Below, in pieces: positions 47,701 to 59,840 of a stretch of DNA of 64,000 bases. The notes beneath the pieces were generated by a model, which did no database searches, had not been told where the DNA came from, and saw nothing but the letters and a program-made list of their open reading frames with translations. Position 1 is the first letter of the stretch; each line of letters starts with the position of its first letter. The stretch covers positions 79,105,573 to 79,169,572 of the forward strand of contig CM060986.1 of NCBI GenBank assembly GCA_030765065.1, in the 5' to 3' direction. The position numbers and the translations under genes are program-made. The stretch comes from Deroplatys truncata. Taxonomy: Eukaryota; Arthropoda; Insecta; Mantodea; Mantidae.

Positions 47701-48301
47701 CGAGGCAGCTTTTAAAGTAAATGTCGATAATTTTTGTAAAAATAACAGAACATCAGTTTCCAAATACTTTATTATCATTCATTACCTTATACCTTACACT
47801 ACTTCTCCACCTGTGTTGAAAGCCAAGTCTGTACTTCTTGTTTCACAACGTCATCGCTGTTAAAATGTTTTCCACCAAGCAATTTCTTCAGATGAAAATA
47901 GCTTGGTACCAAATCCGGACTGTAGGGAGGGTGGCCGAATTGTTCCTAACCAAATGATGCGATAAGATATTGTGCTTATTTGGCGTGTGTGCCTGTGTCT
48001 AACCCACTTCCTCACCGTTCCATCATCATTATTGTTTCCCCATAAACCTCACACACAATTAGCAATGAATTTTTGCTGGTGTTAACATTTCTTGTATTCA
48101 GAAAACGAAGCACTGATCTGACTTCACAGTTGGCGGATCGCCCGATTGTTTCGAACATTTTGAAAAACTAACAACAGGAAAACACAAAGTGGCGATCACT
48201 CACAGTTGCGGCTGGCTTCTAATGCATGGAGGAAGTGATCGCGACTGCAGCGCTACAGTGGCAAAATATTACAACGGTAAGTACTATAAATACACGCCTC
48301 G
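47701..48301 (-). mobile_element. Internally deleted mariner (MITE-like), 601 bp
   Basis: It is flanked by TA at 47699-47700 and 48302-48303, with short inverted ends cgaggcagctttt and cgaggcgtgtatt. The minus strand near its left end still encodes a mariner C-terminus (FGHPPYSPDLVPSYFHL, KKLLGGKHFNSDDVVKQEVQ and TWLS). The rest of the transposase is deleted. The copy at 4517-4902 shares its body, so this deleted form multiplied. Confidence 0.8.
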
Positions 48302-48879
48302 TACTTAAATAGGGAAATGTATGAAGGAAATAGTTTATATCGTTTAAATAAATTAAAAAACTTAGGAAATTGGTCTTAAATAGTCATATAAAATTATACA
48401 GAGCTTGCCTATGTGGTTGAGTGATACGCATTCTGGCTTATCCACCCAAAGGTCCCTATTCGATTTCAGGTTACCGTGGGGAGCTTTTTCTTCAACCAGA
48501 ATCATTCTGCATCCCCCACAGAGTCTAAAAGTATGAATGTGAGTGGTTTGATAGTAACTTTAAGAAACCCCACTGTTCTGCGAGCAATAACATCATTAGT
48601 TGTTTCTCAAGTCAAAGCCTTCAATATGACAAGGAAGTAAAAGGGGGCTGTAGAAATGAAACAAGTGAAAATATATATATGGGGAGTTTCATAAGCAATG
48701 TAGAATACCAATATAACTAAAATTAACTTATTTAAAAAATTGCTGGGCCACTTCATATCCAATAATGAACACGTAATTCAGTCATCATTCCACAGGATGT
48801 GATGTTATCGACAATTGTTTAAATGGTAGTTACGTTCTTTAGTTGCATGCAAAATTTTGTTTCTAGACAAGATTTTTAC
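48302..48879. other. Unassigned DNA with a tRNA-like scrap
   Basis: At about 48405-48490 gtggttgagtgatacgcatt and ccctattcgatttcagg could be a decayed SINE head. The rest shows nothing supported. Confidence 0.35.
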
Positions 48880-49762
48880 TTTCTCTACTACGTATAGTAA
48901 GTAGGGGAAGTATTGCATTCCACCCAAAAATTCGATACCGAGATTTCACCGGAAATACATGTTTTGAGACCTCCTGAATCCAAAAAAAGCATTTTTGGAA
49001 ACATGTCCGTGTGTGTGTCTGTGTGTGTGTCTGTGTGTCTGTGTGTGTGTCTGTGTGTGTGTCTGTGAACAGCATAACTCAAAAACGAACAGTCGGATAA
49101 GCACCAAACTTGGTATTTAGGTTCAGTATCTTCCAGAGATGCGACACGAAGGTTTTCAAGAAAATCCCCCCACCCCAGACTACCCTTTACATGGAAGATT
49201 TTTCGAAAATTTTAATTTTCTCAAAAATGGCTCTAACGATTTTGATTAAAATATCATATGTTTAAGATAATGTTATGAGAAATGAAATGTATATCTCGAA
49301 TTTTCTGGGAATGTCTCCAAAAGTATTCTTCATTGTGAACGACTTTTGCATAACTGGTAAACCATAAGAGATAGACAAAATTTTACTACACAAAAAATGT
49401 AGATCGCGTTAAAATACACAACTTATGTCATATACATTTCTTTTGTTGAGTGAACCGTTTTCGAGATATTGCTTGTTATTTCCTTAAATTTTACAATACT
49501 TACACTTTTTCTCACATTCGTTATTCATTTTTTTATGTCCTGGACATGCAAAGAGAATGGAATGCGCCACATAGCAACCAGCGTTAAAATATTTGACTAT
49601 CGCTTAAAAGCTACCATATTTCCCTTGCATCTACAAGAAAATTACCAATAAGATTGACATCTCGATATCTCGATTAACATGAACCATATGGAGAATAAGC
49701 GTTTGTAAAATTAGATTGTACAAGAGTAGAGAAAGTCATGTGAGTGTAACACATCAGATTTT
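48880..49762 (+). repeat. Repeat R, most complete copy (about 880 bp)
   Basis: It begins with actttctctactacgtatag and ends with gtagagaaagtcatgtgagt and a T-rich stretch. The first block actttctctac is the inverse of the last gtagagaaagt, so R has short inverted termini. Between them are a conserved block of about 130 bp (gataccgagatttcaccgga), a (TG)/(TCTG)n microsatellite at 49007-49067, and about 690 bp of conserved sequence (caccaaacttggtatttagg, cgaattttctgggaatg, taactggtaaaccataagag). No transposase frame is inside. The histidine/threonine-rich frames come from the microsatellite. Confidence 0.85.
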
Positions 49763-50030
49763 TTATTATGGGAATAGTTTAATGCTTAACTTGTATAAAG
49801 TGTTGACACTATCAGTATAAAATAAAATGTCTTAACAGAAACTGAAAGGGTTGACATGCTGATGATGGTAGGCATTGGTGACAATATATGTGCAATTAGA
49901 AAATACCTTTCAATGCAACACATCCAAATCACAATCTGTTTCATAGCCAACCGCGGGCAGATTAGAGAAAAAGTTCAAGAAACACAGATAAGGAATATAA
50001 AAAGGTCCAATGAACCTCAAAATATTAAAT
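49763..50030. other. No feature recognised
   Basis: Short AT-rich stretch between R and a possible LINE relic. Confidence 0.35.
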
Positions 50031-50850
50031 TCCCGCCAGCTTCTCTACATCATTCATGTATCTCAGACGCAGGATCGAGTGGGCGAATACCATTTTATAT
50101 TTGGTGCCAAGCTGGATAGGGCTTAATTTTTAAGAAGTACATCATGGACATGTCGCAACGGCGGCTTCTTTTTTTCCCATGCTAAGGTCCGGGATGTCTG
50201 TTCCTTTAAAGCTACGATTTTTCTGAGCTCTTATAATCCCCGTTCTTCTATACGTCTGCAAAATCTGTGGTACGAATGTAGATTCCATTCTTCTACGACT
50301 GCAGCAGGTACTCAATAAGGGCCTCCGGGACATCTATTCTGTATGTCATTCCTTCTCCGTGAGACTACTTCACGAAGTCTCATTTATTCTATAGTGGAGG
50401 ATGAAATTAGGCACCGAGTTGCGCAATTTTACGATTCATTGCCACAATATAGGAGCGCTCTCGCTCGGTCTCTTGGGGGACTATAACTCCAGATAAGCCC
50501 GCTTGAGGCGTCACTGGGTTCTCCGTATGCATGCGGTTACATCCGGTAACACGGGAGCAATTCCAAATAGCAGCTAAAGCTGAACTGCTTCACAATCCTC
50601 CAATAGATGCGTGGATAAATCAAAATTGCAATAGTATCTCCTGAAAATAACATTTTTTTAGGGAAATACCTTACACCAGCGGTGCACATAGACCGTTGCA
50701 CACTGATTGCAGTCGTAGAGGAGCATATCTTTCTACCTCCTTTCACTCAACAACCTTGTTCATTCCCGCCATCCTGCAACCCTTCATTCCGTTTCTAAGT
50801 GGTTAAGCACTCCAGCGGGATTCCCTCACCCTACAAACGATTGCAATGTA
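50030..50850 (+). mobile_element. Possible non-LTR retrotransposon (LINE) 3' relic
   Basis: Plus-strand pieces in different frames resemble the C-terminal end of jockey-type LINE reverse transcriptase proteins: LQQVLNKGLRDIYSVCHSFS at about 50300-50360, then VEDEIRHRVAQFYDSLPQYR and SALARSLG at about 50395-50475. No poly-A tail or target duplication was found, and the core reverse-transcriptase motifs are absent. The assignment is tentative. Confidence 0.4.
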
Positions 50851-51263
50851 AAATATCAAATTTGACACATCCAAACATTTTTAAAACATGATTTAATTTT
50901 ACTTCTATTTGTTTGTGTTATTTATGAAACCTATATAACAATGGAACAAACACATTTTTATTATAGAAATTAAAACACTTATTAGCTCATTTAGGTACCT
51001 ACTACAAGATACTAACAGACAAAACCATATCTATACCTAAGCATAGCATGAATTACGGCATTATTATTGAATTATAAAGCATGAACGCACGAGCAATGAG
51101 TAGTCTTCATTAATTGTTATCAAAGAAAAATGTTTAAAATATTTACGAGTATGAAATGGTGTTCAAATGGATAAACCTGACTTGTACCAAATATAAATGC
51201 AGATATTACACAAATTATTTAAATGGCTGCCATATTTGAGGCTTCATTCATAGTGGCACAAAA
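50851..51263. other. No feature recognised
   Basis: AT-rich sequence without supported feature. Confidence 0.35.
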
Positions 51264-51795
51264 CTGAGTGGGATGGCTCAGTCAGTTACATCTGTGGCCC
51301 GCATTCGGGAGGTCGTGGGTTCGATTATCGTGGCCGACTTTCCTGACCCATGAGTGTTTTCGGGGTTTCCCCGGATCGCCAGGCGAATGCTGGGAAGGAT
51401 CCTTACATCCCGAATTTTCTGTCCCTCCGTTTCATCTCCATTCTCATTTCACTTCACCCTTCATCTACTTGGTCTCTTTCAGGGTTGCAAGTGTTGGCGG
51501 GAGGTCTCAGCATGTGCATGGCAAGGGAAAGGGATGCTCTAAGGAAACCTTCGTCCTCCTGACTCCGGCGTCTGCGGGTTCTGGATCCCCAGGTGATGTG
51601 TAAGCCCACAGGGGGTAGGGAGCCGGCTGCACCAGCCAGCACCCGGAGAGTTCAAATCCGTAAATGGTAGGGATCCTGTCCTCTGGCTGTTGTGCCTCCT
51701 GGTCTAGCCGCCCTCGTCTCCTCTCACCTGATCCCTCCCTTCCGAGGGCGCCCCGTAAGGGACATAGACGCAAAAGATCTGCGTAATCGAGGTGC
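51264..51795 (+). mobile_element. tRNA-derived SINE family A, complete long subtype
   Basis: The head (gggatggctcagtcagttac, gtgggttcgattatcg) is followed by tttccccggatcgccaggcg, ggttgcaagtgttggcggga, ttcaaatccgtaaatggtag and an end near gagggcgccccgtaaggg. It is about 530 bp long and is the reference for the truncated copy at 1020-1424. The frames across it are non-coding. Confidence 0.85.
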
Positions 51796-52215
51796 TAAGT
51801 CGCCTTCCGTATCTGGTTCTATGCTATAGTGGCACAAAATGCCATTTTCAGAGTGAAAGACTGAATATCAAGTCATACACATTTATATACATTTCGGTGG
51901 TAGTATGGCGTAGTTTGAAATATGCTTCTTACATGCACAAATTAGCAAGCATGATAAATAACAGCATTCGAGGTATTGTGCCGGCATTTTCAATACAAGA
52001 ATGCCATGGTAGCATAGTAACGAGTTTAAAAACACAAAATGCATAGTGACTATTTAGAATTTTCTGTGCAAGCTAGTAGCGCTTGAGATGAATTTGAAAA
52101 AGATGTGAAAACTTGCAAGAAGACAACATGAATGTGATTTGAGATCAAGGGAAATTTTGGGTGAAATTACACAATGATACTAGTTTGCATTCTCTCCCAT
52201 TCACACTGGGTTGAC

Positions 52216-52249
<34 letters not shown>

Positions 52250-53080
52250 TAAGAAAAGAGAAGTGAATGAAACAAAGCAGCATATATCAGGTACAAAGCG
52301 TTCAAAATACATTCGAAATATGTGAATACACATTTTTTTCCAAGATGGAACAGACATATATGTTGAAGTTTTTATTATTTTGTTTCTGATTTCTCTGTTT
52401 TACTTTTTGCTTATATGTTAAACACATACACAGATTCACATTCTGATACATGCTTCCAGAATCAAGGAAGGATGGAGAATAATCTTGGCTAAAGAAAAAA
52501 TTCCCATCCTCCAGGTGGGAGCCGAAACCTGGGATCTCTGGATTTAAAGGTTAGCATACTAACAATCAGATCACAGGGACAGAAGTGAGAAAACCACTTC
52601 TCCAAAATAAAGCTAATGTGCACCAGGTGGTTGTAATTAAGATTCTACTCATAATGAACTGTATTGTGCGCACGGCAATTATACTTGGTAGATATGCTAA
52701 TAAGGGAATGAGGATTGATTTACACTAGAAAAAAGTTTTAATTTTCTCTATCAGGACACAAAGGTGAAACTATAGAAACAATACACATCTCCTGAGTGCA
52801 GGTGCAGCAAAACCGTAAGTTGTAATATGAATAACATGATTAGCTTTATTAACATGCCTTTACGAAACTTTTTCAATATACGCACTTCAGTAAAAACGTG
52901 TGATCAACAGTTTGCTCGCAGCAACAGTGGAATAACCTTTGTCGCGGTATGCTGCTCAGCAACAGCAAATTCGTCAATAAACTCAGTCGGGGCGGGTGCC
53001 CTTTCTCTCCCTGAAGTTACACCCAAATCGCCTGTGTCTGTGAATTCCTTAATGATATTCTAAAATAATTTTTGACATGG
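51796..53080. other. Mostly featureless, with a (GAAA)n tract
   Basis: A (GAAA)n tract lies at 52220-52248. At about 52500-52590, on the minus strand, a decayed tRNA-like SINE head (gatctgattgttagtatgct, cccaggtttcggctccc) may be present. No gene is seen. Confidence 0.45.
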
Positions 53081-53109
53081 GTGCGCTTCTCAGTCCTTTC
53101 AGGTGGCGG

Positions 53110-54060
53110 TGTTCCCTCAGCCATGCTTAACACTGAATTAACCAGCACATACTACACATAAGAGGGACGTTTAAAAGCTCTCGACCTGGCCAAGAAAATA
53201 CAAGATTTAAAGCAAATGTCTTTTTTATATTGCAGCATAGTTAACTTTGTATATCAATACATTTAGTCCAAACCACTTCCCGAATGTTTAATAGCCTCAG
53301 TAAAATAAGATTTGTCCAACTATGCAAAATAAAGGCCTGCTCAGCTTCAACCCTACCATGTGATGCGAATTTTCGCCCACCCAGCCATTTCTTCAGATTT
53401 GGGTAGAAAAATTAAGCCAAATCTGGTGAATATGGTGGAAGTGGAAGCACTTGTAGTCGAAGGCCATGCAGTTTTTCAATAACAATCCCAGATGTGTGTG
53501 AAGGCGCATTACCGCGATTGAAGAGAACTGTCTTTGTCACAAGGTATTGGCGTTTAGCTTGAATATCATACTTCATTTCGTCCAGTAGAAGTATAATACA
53601 ACCGGTGATGGTTCTGTCCTTCTGGAGGTAGTCTATGAGTACCACAATATGAGAATTCCAAAAAACCGTAGCCATGAGTTTTCCTGCAGATGGAACAATT
53701 TTTGCTTTCTTCGGTACACTTTCACGCGTTGCCACTCAGTGTATGGACTGCTCCTTTGTCTCTGACATGTAGTGATAAATCCATGCTTCAGCCACTGTTA
53801 CGAAACAATGGAGAAAATCACTGGAGTGTCTAAACTCTCTTGAGGAATGCTCATTCAACGTGCCTTTGGGCCATTGTTGACAAGCGCGGCACCATTGAGC
53901 GGAAAGCTTTCTAATATTCAAAACGTTGTGTAAAATAATGTAGTGGACACAGCCTATCGAGGTCTTTGTACTCAAGTGCCTTCAATTGGTGTACATTGCG
54001 TACGGCATTGTGAATTTTTATAACTATGACATTCGGTCGTAATGACGAAAATACGCTTTA
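53110..54060 (-). mobile_element. Mariner relic (DD34D group), minus strand
   Basis: Minus-strand frames: LSAQWCRACQ near the helix-turn-helix linker and FVTVAEAWIYHYMSETKEQS, where the usual GDETW first-Asp motif reads VAEAW (53736-53975). These are followed by VPKKAKIVPSAGKLMATVFW and VLFNRGNAPSHTSGI (second-Asp region reading RGNAPSH) and LPPYSPDLA (53412-53735). The right-end motif is unclear. On the left, agagggacgtttaaaagctc at about 53162 could be a terminal repeat. Key acids are lost and frames broken, so it is an old copy. Confidence 0.8.
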
Positions 54061-55140
54061 ATTCAGTAAGTCACTTTTTAACTGCTGAAAACGAAGGGGA
54101 AGAATCTTGAAATGCCTCACTCATTTTGTTTTTCTGTTGGGGTTAAACCCTGATAACAAAGCACTTTATCCGACTCCGACTCCGACACCGACTGGCTGTT
54201 GGCAGGCTAAGTTTTAGCCTGAGTGAATTTGCTGTGTACCTACCCTCAATAGGGTTTTACCACAGGAAGACTATTTGAAGGAATGATGTTTTTAGGATGA
54301 CGATTTTGTTTTAGATTGCGTAGAAAGAAGGGAGGTAGCATATAGCTCCTCGACAGCTGCCTTTTAGGGCGCGGCAACCCTTCTGCACCCTGGTGTATGT
54401 GTGTTAATTTTGTCAGTTTTCTTTAGTTGGTTGGGGTTAATTTTGAGACCAATCATCTCTTGGATTGGATTACAATGGAGGTCAGCTTTTGCTGCTGTTG
54501 GTAAGCACTTTATCGTACCTCCGATTTCGGTTTTATACATTTTGTAGAAACTGTTAATATTAGTTTGTTTACACAATCGCCACAAGCACCTACATGTCTG
54601 AAATGTAGATGCGCGTCATCTTAAGGATGACACTGTACAACTCACAGGTACAACTAGTAATTTGGTCACTTTCACGACATCTTTGAGTCAGGCTGTGAAC
54701 TTTTCAAATTCCTCTCGTATGCACATACTCCCTGCACGATGGATGCTAAATTACACGGTCCGTCAAAAACATTTGTACACACTTTAACAGATTGTATCCG
54801 TGTATTTTCAGAGATGCATTGAGTTATCTGTGGAATACCTGTTTTACCAATCTGAATCGGTATTCCCTCAACAGATGTGGGTACTCGTACGATTCTTATG
54901 ACTAACATGTGACTTATGAAAGTGAATTAAATGGGGCGGGGCAAGTTTGTCGTTTTAAGAACGGGAGCTCATTTTGAAGTGGTGGTTCAAGTTCGAAAAT
55001 GTTGCGGAAGTTCAGTGTGGTTTAGGCGCGAGTTTGCACCACAAACTAATACGCTTGGCAATGGGGAATTTGCACCAGTGCTAAAAGTATTTTTAATAAA
55101 AAATGCATCTTCAAATTAACCAGAAATAGTAATGCATTGA
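54061..55140. other. No feature recognised
   Basis: It contains a short gactccgactccgacaccga run at about 54172 and short frames without family resemblance. Confidence 0.4.
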
Positions 55141-55182
55141 GATATTGTGTTCTTCTGAAAGTAAGGAAAACCCTGTGTTACA

Positions 55183-55720
55183 TTCACATGACTTTCTCTA
55201 CCTTCTGTCGTCTGTTAGTAGGTATACAAATTATTCTTACGAAAGTTTATTCTTCTATCTCATTTTAATCGTGATAAATTTTTGCAAAAAGAGCTATGTT
55301 ATACATTTCGTTATAGATACAAAGGGAATGCTGATAGTTAAATGTTTAACAACTATGCTGGCCTTAAAATTCCATATTCTTTCTATGCAACCGCGAGAAA
55401 TAACTGAATATCGACAGGACTTTAAAATAAGGAGAAATTATTGAACAATTCGAACCATTAGTAACGGATATCTCAGCCGATTCCACAAAGAAAAGGTCAT
55501 TTGAGATAAATTATGTGGTTCAAAGAGATCCGCAGCTTTTGTGTAGCAGGTTTTTGTCTATTACCTAATGTTTACCAATTATATAAGACTATATGAATTC
55601 CTTCCGAATGAAGAGGACTACACACGATATTTTCAGAAAATTCAAGATAAACAATTTTAACGTAAATTGTCTTTACATGGTAATTAAAATTATTAATAAA
55701 AAGGGATTGTTACTTTGATT
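55183..55720 (-). repeat. Repeat R, right half, minus orientation
   Basis: It begins with cattcacatgactttctctacc (inverted R end) and runs backwards through R blocks (tgattttcagaaaattcaag, aaattatgtggttcaaagag). Similarity stops before the microsatellite region. It has the same half-length form as the copy at 45893-46375. Confidence 0.7.
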
Positions 55721-55927
55721 ACAGCAATGAATTTATTTAACAAATACAAATATAACCCAAAAGATTTACTCTCTCAGTCCTCATGGACATTCACAGATGC
55801 TCGATGCGGGCTCCATTTGAGACACGGCAGATGTCTATGTGATATCTACTCCATTTCTAACCAGATCCATTCAACATAGCCTAATCAACTGAGTTAATCG
55901 CGCGACTATCTGCTGCCTTAGCTGCTA

Positions 55928-57188
55928 CGAAGGCGATAGTGAAAATTTTTAGAATGCAATGTTTCTAAAAACAAATTAATTTTGTTTATATTTAGCAACT
56001 AGGTTCTAATATTTTGGGAGTTGATTGCTCTGTATTTGCTCGATTTGCTCTAATATTTTGTTAATTGTCATCATCTAAAAATGTTGTGTTCAGCCAAACA
56101 TGAATTTTACTAAAGAATGTTTCCGGGCTATGATGTCTTGCGATTTTAAATCGTCATTAACGCTTAAACAATGTGAAGATCGGGTTAAAAATGTATTTGG
56201 CAAAGAAGCCCCAATTGGTACAGCGAATTCAAAAGAGACCAGTTTTTTCTTAGTGACAAATTTCGTGAAGAAGGCCCAAGAATTGTGTTACTGATGAAAA
56301 TATTGCAGCTATTCGAACAATGTTTGAAGAAGATCGACGGATATCTTATGAATTTATTCGGATGATACTGGGCGCTTGTATCAGTCAAATCCAAAACATT
56401 TTACATCAACAGTTACGCGTGAGAATACTTTTTTTTGTCGATAGATTGCAGATGAACTATTCCCAATCATAACCAACGCACTGATTGGTGCAGAAAAACT
56501 GTGGAAAAATTCCAAGACGTCACTTCAAATTTGGTTTGAAATATCGTTATTGGTACGAATCTTGGATTTATTGTTATGTTCATCAAAAGAAAAGTCTATC
56601 AGCTCATTGTGTCTTTCGAACAAACCTAAGCCTACCAAAGTCCGACGAATTCGCGGTGCTGGCAAGATGATGGTTGCTATTTTGTTTCCTAAAACGGGCC
56701 ATATTGCTACTCTAGCATTAGTAGATAGACTAATTACTGCCGATTAGTACATAAATGTCTGTTTACCGCAAAGTTCTAAAAAAGATCATGAAAAACGCCC
56801 AAAAAGAGAAATAATGTTGCATCATGACAACGCATTGTCGCATACAGCAAAACTATCAACTGAGTATCTGGATGCCCTTAAGGTCACCACCATGGGCCGT
56901 CCACCATACAACCCTGACCTAGCACCTTGTAATTTCTTTTTATTTCCAAGAATTAAAGATAAAATGCGTGAAATCACTTTTTCGTCATCAGATGAAGCAT
57001 GAAATATAAAAATCTGGTTTCCGGAAGTACCTTAGTAAGAGTGGCATCATTGCTTTAATGATTGGTTTCATTGTATGAAAAAAATGTATTGATCTTAAAG
57101 GGGAATATTTTTAAAAACATTCAAATCATTTAATTTTTTAAAAAATAATCCTTATTTGATTTTCTATAGATTTTCAGCGTCGCCGTCG
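55928..57188 (+). mobile_element. Mariner transposon, copy 2 of a pair, inactive
   Basis: It is 1261 bp flanked by TA, with ends cgaaggcgatagtgaaaat and cgacggcgacgctgaaaat (inverted). Its sequence follows the element at 25566-26849 throughout: TKECFRAMMSCDF at 56100, EISLLVRILDLL-type and TKVRRIRGAGKMMVA at 56550-56747, LHHDNALSHTAKLSTEYLDA and the GRPPYNPDLAPCN third-acid motif at 56814-57002. As in the first copy, the third catalytic acid is Asn. Several frame breaks occur. Confidence 0.9.
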
Positions 57189-57190
57189 TA

Positions 57191-59575
57191 CAAGGGACCA
57201 TTCGCAAAGAAAATCAAGCAATAACATGACGTAAAACTTAAGCGTAAACTTAACGGGATATGTTGCCATTCATAACGACAAACGGAAACACAAATAGCAG
57301 TTAATATTGTAGCGACCTGTAATAGTACGCATAACAAGAATCTATGTACTACGTATCAAAATGTAGCCAGCTATCCGGTAAAAGGACACTGAACTCACAA
57401 AAAAGCACCATCTACCATCATAATTTGTTTTGCTGTGATGTTTATAGATATTCCAGTGATTTCTGGCTCATGATCTTACACAGAAAGTAGCTAGCAGCAA
57501 GTCAACACACGGCAAAACAGAGATGGTAGATGATCATTTGATGAGAATCGCTCTCTGGTAGTTTCTTATATTAGACAAACATGGAAGTTTGGAACTTCTA
57601 AACTACTGTGTTTACATTATAAGCTTATGTCCATGCTTATGCCAAAGTCAGCCAACGTGCATGATTGCATTAAGTTAACATGAAGCAAGCTACTATGCTT
57701 ATGTCTAAGTTTTATTGTGTATGGCCTCTAACTCCTGTGGAAATGAAGTGGGTATGCTATGTCCTTCACATGCCCCAAAAGAAAAAATCACAATGACCTG
57801 GGAGGCACAACATCAAAGGCATGTAATTCAAAGCAGCATGACCAATGCAGCCTTGTGGAAGATACTCATTCAGGTGGCTACACATAAGGTTATGTCAATA
57901 TGCTGGGGCACCATTTTGGTGTAGAGCAAAGTCGGGTGCCTCTTCTTCCAACTGAGATAACCACCACTGGGAAAGCATATCAAAATAAGTTATCCCTGCA
58001 TATTCTAGAACACAATATTCTTTTTCTATGCTGATGCTGCCATTTTTATTAATAATGCCTATCGGCGAGTATCCACTGCTTCCAGCAGGAACTAAGAAAG
58101 TTAACCTTTAATGTTATATTTAAACTTTTGGAATACATTCATTACATCGGTCACAACAATATTATCGTTTTGTACCAAATAATTTGAATTGCCTTGCATA
58201 TGGTATTTTAATCAAAATTGTTATAGCAATTTTTCAGAAAATAAAACATTTCGAAAAATATTCCATGTAAAAGGTAATCAGCGCGGCAGGTTTTAGGGGC
58301 GGCAATCTTAGAAAACGAACAGGATATGTGAAAATATGACTGAATTACAAATAATGTTTAAAATCTAACGACTTTTTGGATATGTTTTTGTTATAAAAGT
58401 AGAGACAAATGATTTGGATGCGATTCTCACTGATGATAGTGAACAACAAACATCAGGTTTATAAACCGGAGTGTTTCAAGCCATTAGCTTTAGTTTATTT
58501 GCTTACATCGGTGACTCATGAACCTCTCAGGTCAGTTATCACCCTAGTGGTATCCCGAAAGTCGCTGTTTGGGTGTACAGTTACTTCTTGTATTGTTAGC
58601 CTGTTTTGTTATTAAGTACTGCTTTTAACTCCAGAGAAACTCAATTGGACAGTTTTTAATTATTTGCTATAAGAAGGCACATCTACCGCTATACACTCTA
58701 AATGAGCATTCTACCACACGCAAACTTATTTCTTCACTAAAATAGACAGAGCTATTTCAGGAAAGCCTTAGCTCTTTGAACAAGGTGCTCCATGATCCTT
58801 GAATTTTCGTTCAAGACAGTAAACAAGAGAAAAATAATAATCAAAAGATCCGATATTGTAGCCCTAAGAGCATTATTCTTTAAGATAAATACAAAATAGA
58901 ATTTGAGGGAAATAATGTGGTTGGGTGAAACGTGGTTAAACGCCGGCTCTACCATATCAAAGGGCTGGACTTATGACAGAATTGAAAGCCCCAAGAAGTC
59001 ATCCGCAGGATTTTATTATTGACCACGCTGAAACACCTCATTTTTATGGCGACCTACTGCTCTTCAATTCGAGATCTGGGGATCACATGAAGACATTAAC
59101 CATGACAATTTCTACAGATGGTTTAAGAATCAGTTACTCTCGTGTTATTGTCTTGGCAATGCTCCATTCCACATGGCCAAATAGATAAGCGTACATTAAA
59201 GCACTGCAAACGATTGAGTGACTCACTCGCACAATGTGGCGTGTAACATTACAATAGAATAAGGAATTAATAAATTCTTAACTTCTGTTATTTAAATTAA
59301 ACAAGACTAGGCTCATAAACGAGTGGAGCCGATCGTCAAGTGTGTTTTTATGTTGTGTGTTTTAGTCTTTTAATCTCCTAATAAACGAGTAAACCCGAAA
59401 TATTGACATTTTTATTGTGTGACTTTGCTCCTTTTATTTTCCACGCAGAACATTCTCGTTCTTTCACTAGATATATCCTTTCTTATCTATTGATTTCTCC
59501 TGGACTTGCAAGTATTGCACGGAGCGGAAAATCTTCTGGAGCCGGCTCTGAGGGTAATACGGGGTTTGGAGATTG
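57191..59575. other. No feature recognised
   Basis: About 2.4 kb of AT-rich DNA. The frames at 57715, 58409 and 58973 show no known family, no neighbouring splice signals that I trust, and no repeat matches within the window. Confidence 0.4.
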
Positions 59576-59576
59576 G

Positions 59577-59840
59577 GGATTTTCTTGAAGACCTTGGTAT
59601 CGCATCTTTGGAAGATACTGAACCTAAATACCAAGTTTAGTATTTATCCGACTTTTCATGTTTGAGTTATGCTGTTCACAAAGACGGACGTTTTTCTAAA
59701 AAATATGCATCTTTTGGTTCAGAGCCTGAGAACATGTATTTCCCTGAAATCTCAATATAGAATGTTTGGTTTGATTGCAATACCTTCACTAGCTACCTAG
59801 CTACTATGTACGTGATAGAGAACGTAAAAATATTTTGGTC
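59577..59840 (-). repeat. Repeat R, left half, minus orientation
   Basis: The block order is inverted relative to 48880-49762: cgcatctttggaagatactg, then gagttatgctgttcac, a lost microsatellite, tatttccctgaaatctcaat and a decayed gatagagaacgtaaa end. Confidence 0.75.

Noticed and set aside
48863-49082. His/Thr-rich open frames containing SYAVHTH and ISGEIS motifs, repeated at several loci
   Set aside because: They recur only within R copies, shift frame between copies and follow the TG microsatellite, so they are not a protein family.
58973-59188. 71-residue frame beginning MTELKAPRSHPQ
   Set aside because: No recognisable domain, no second exon, and such a length is expected by chance.
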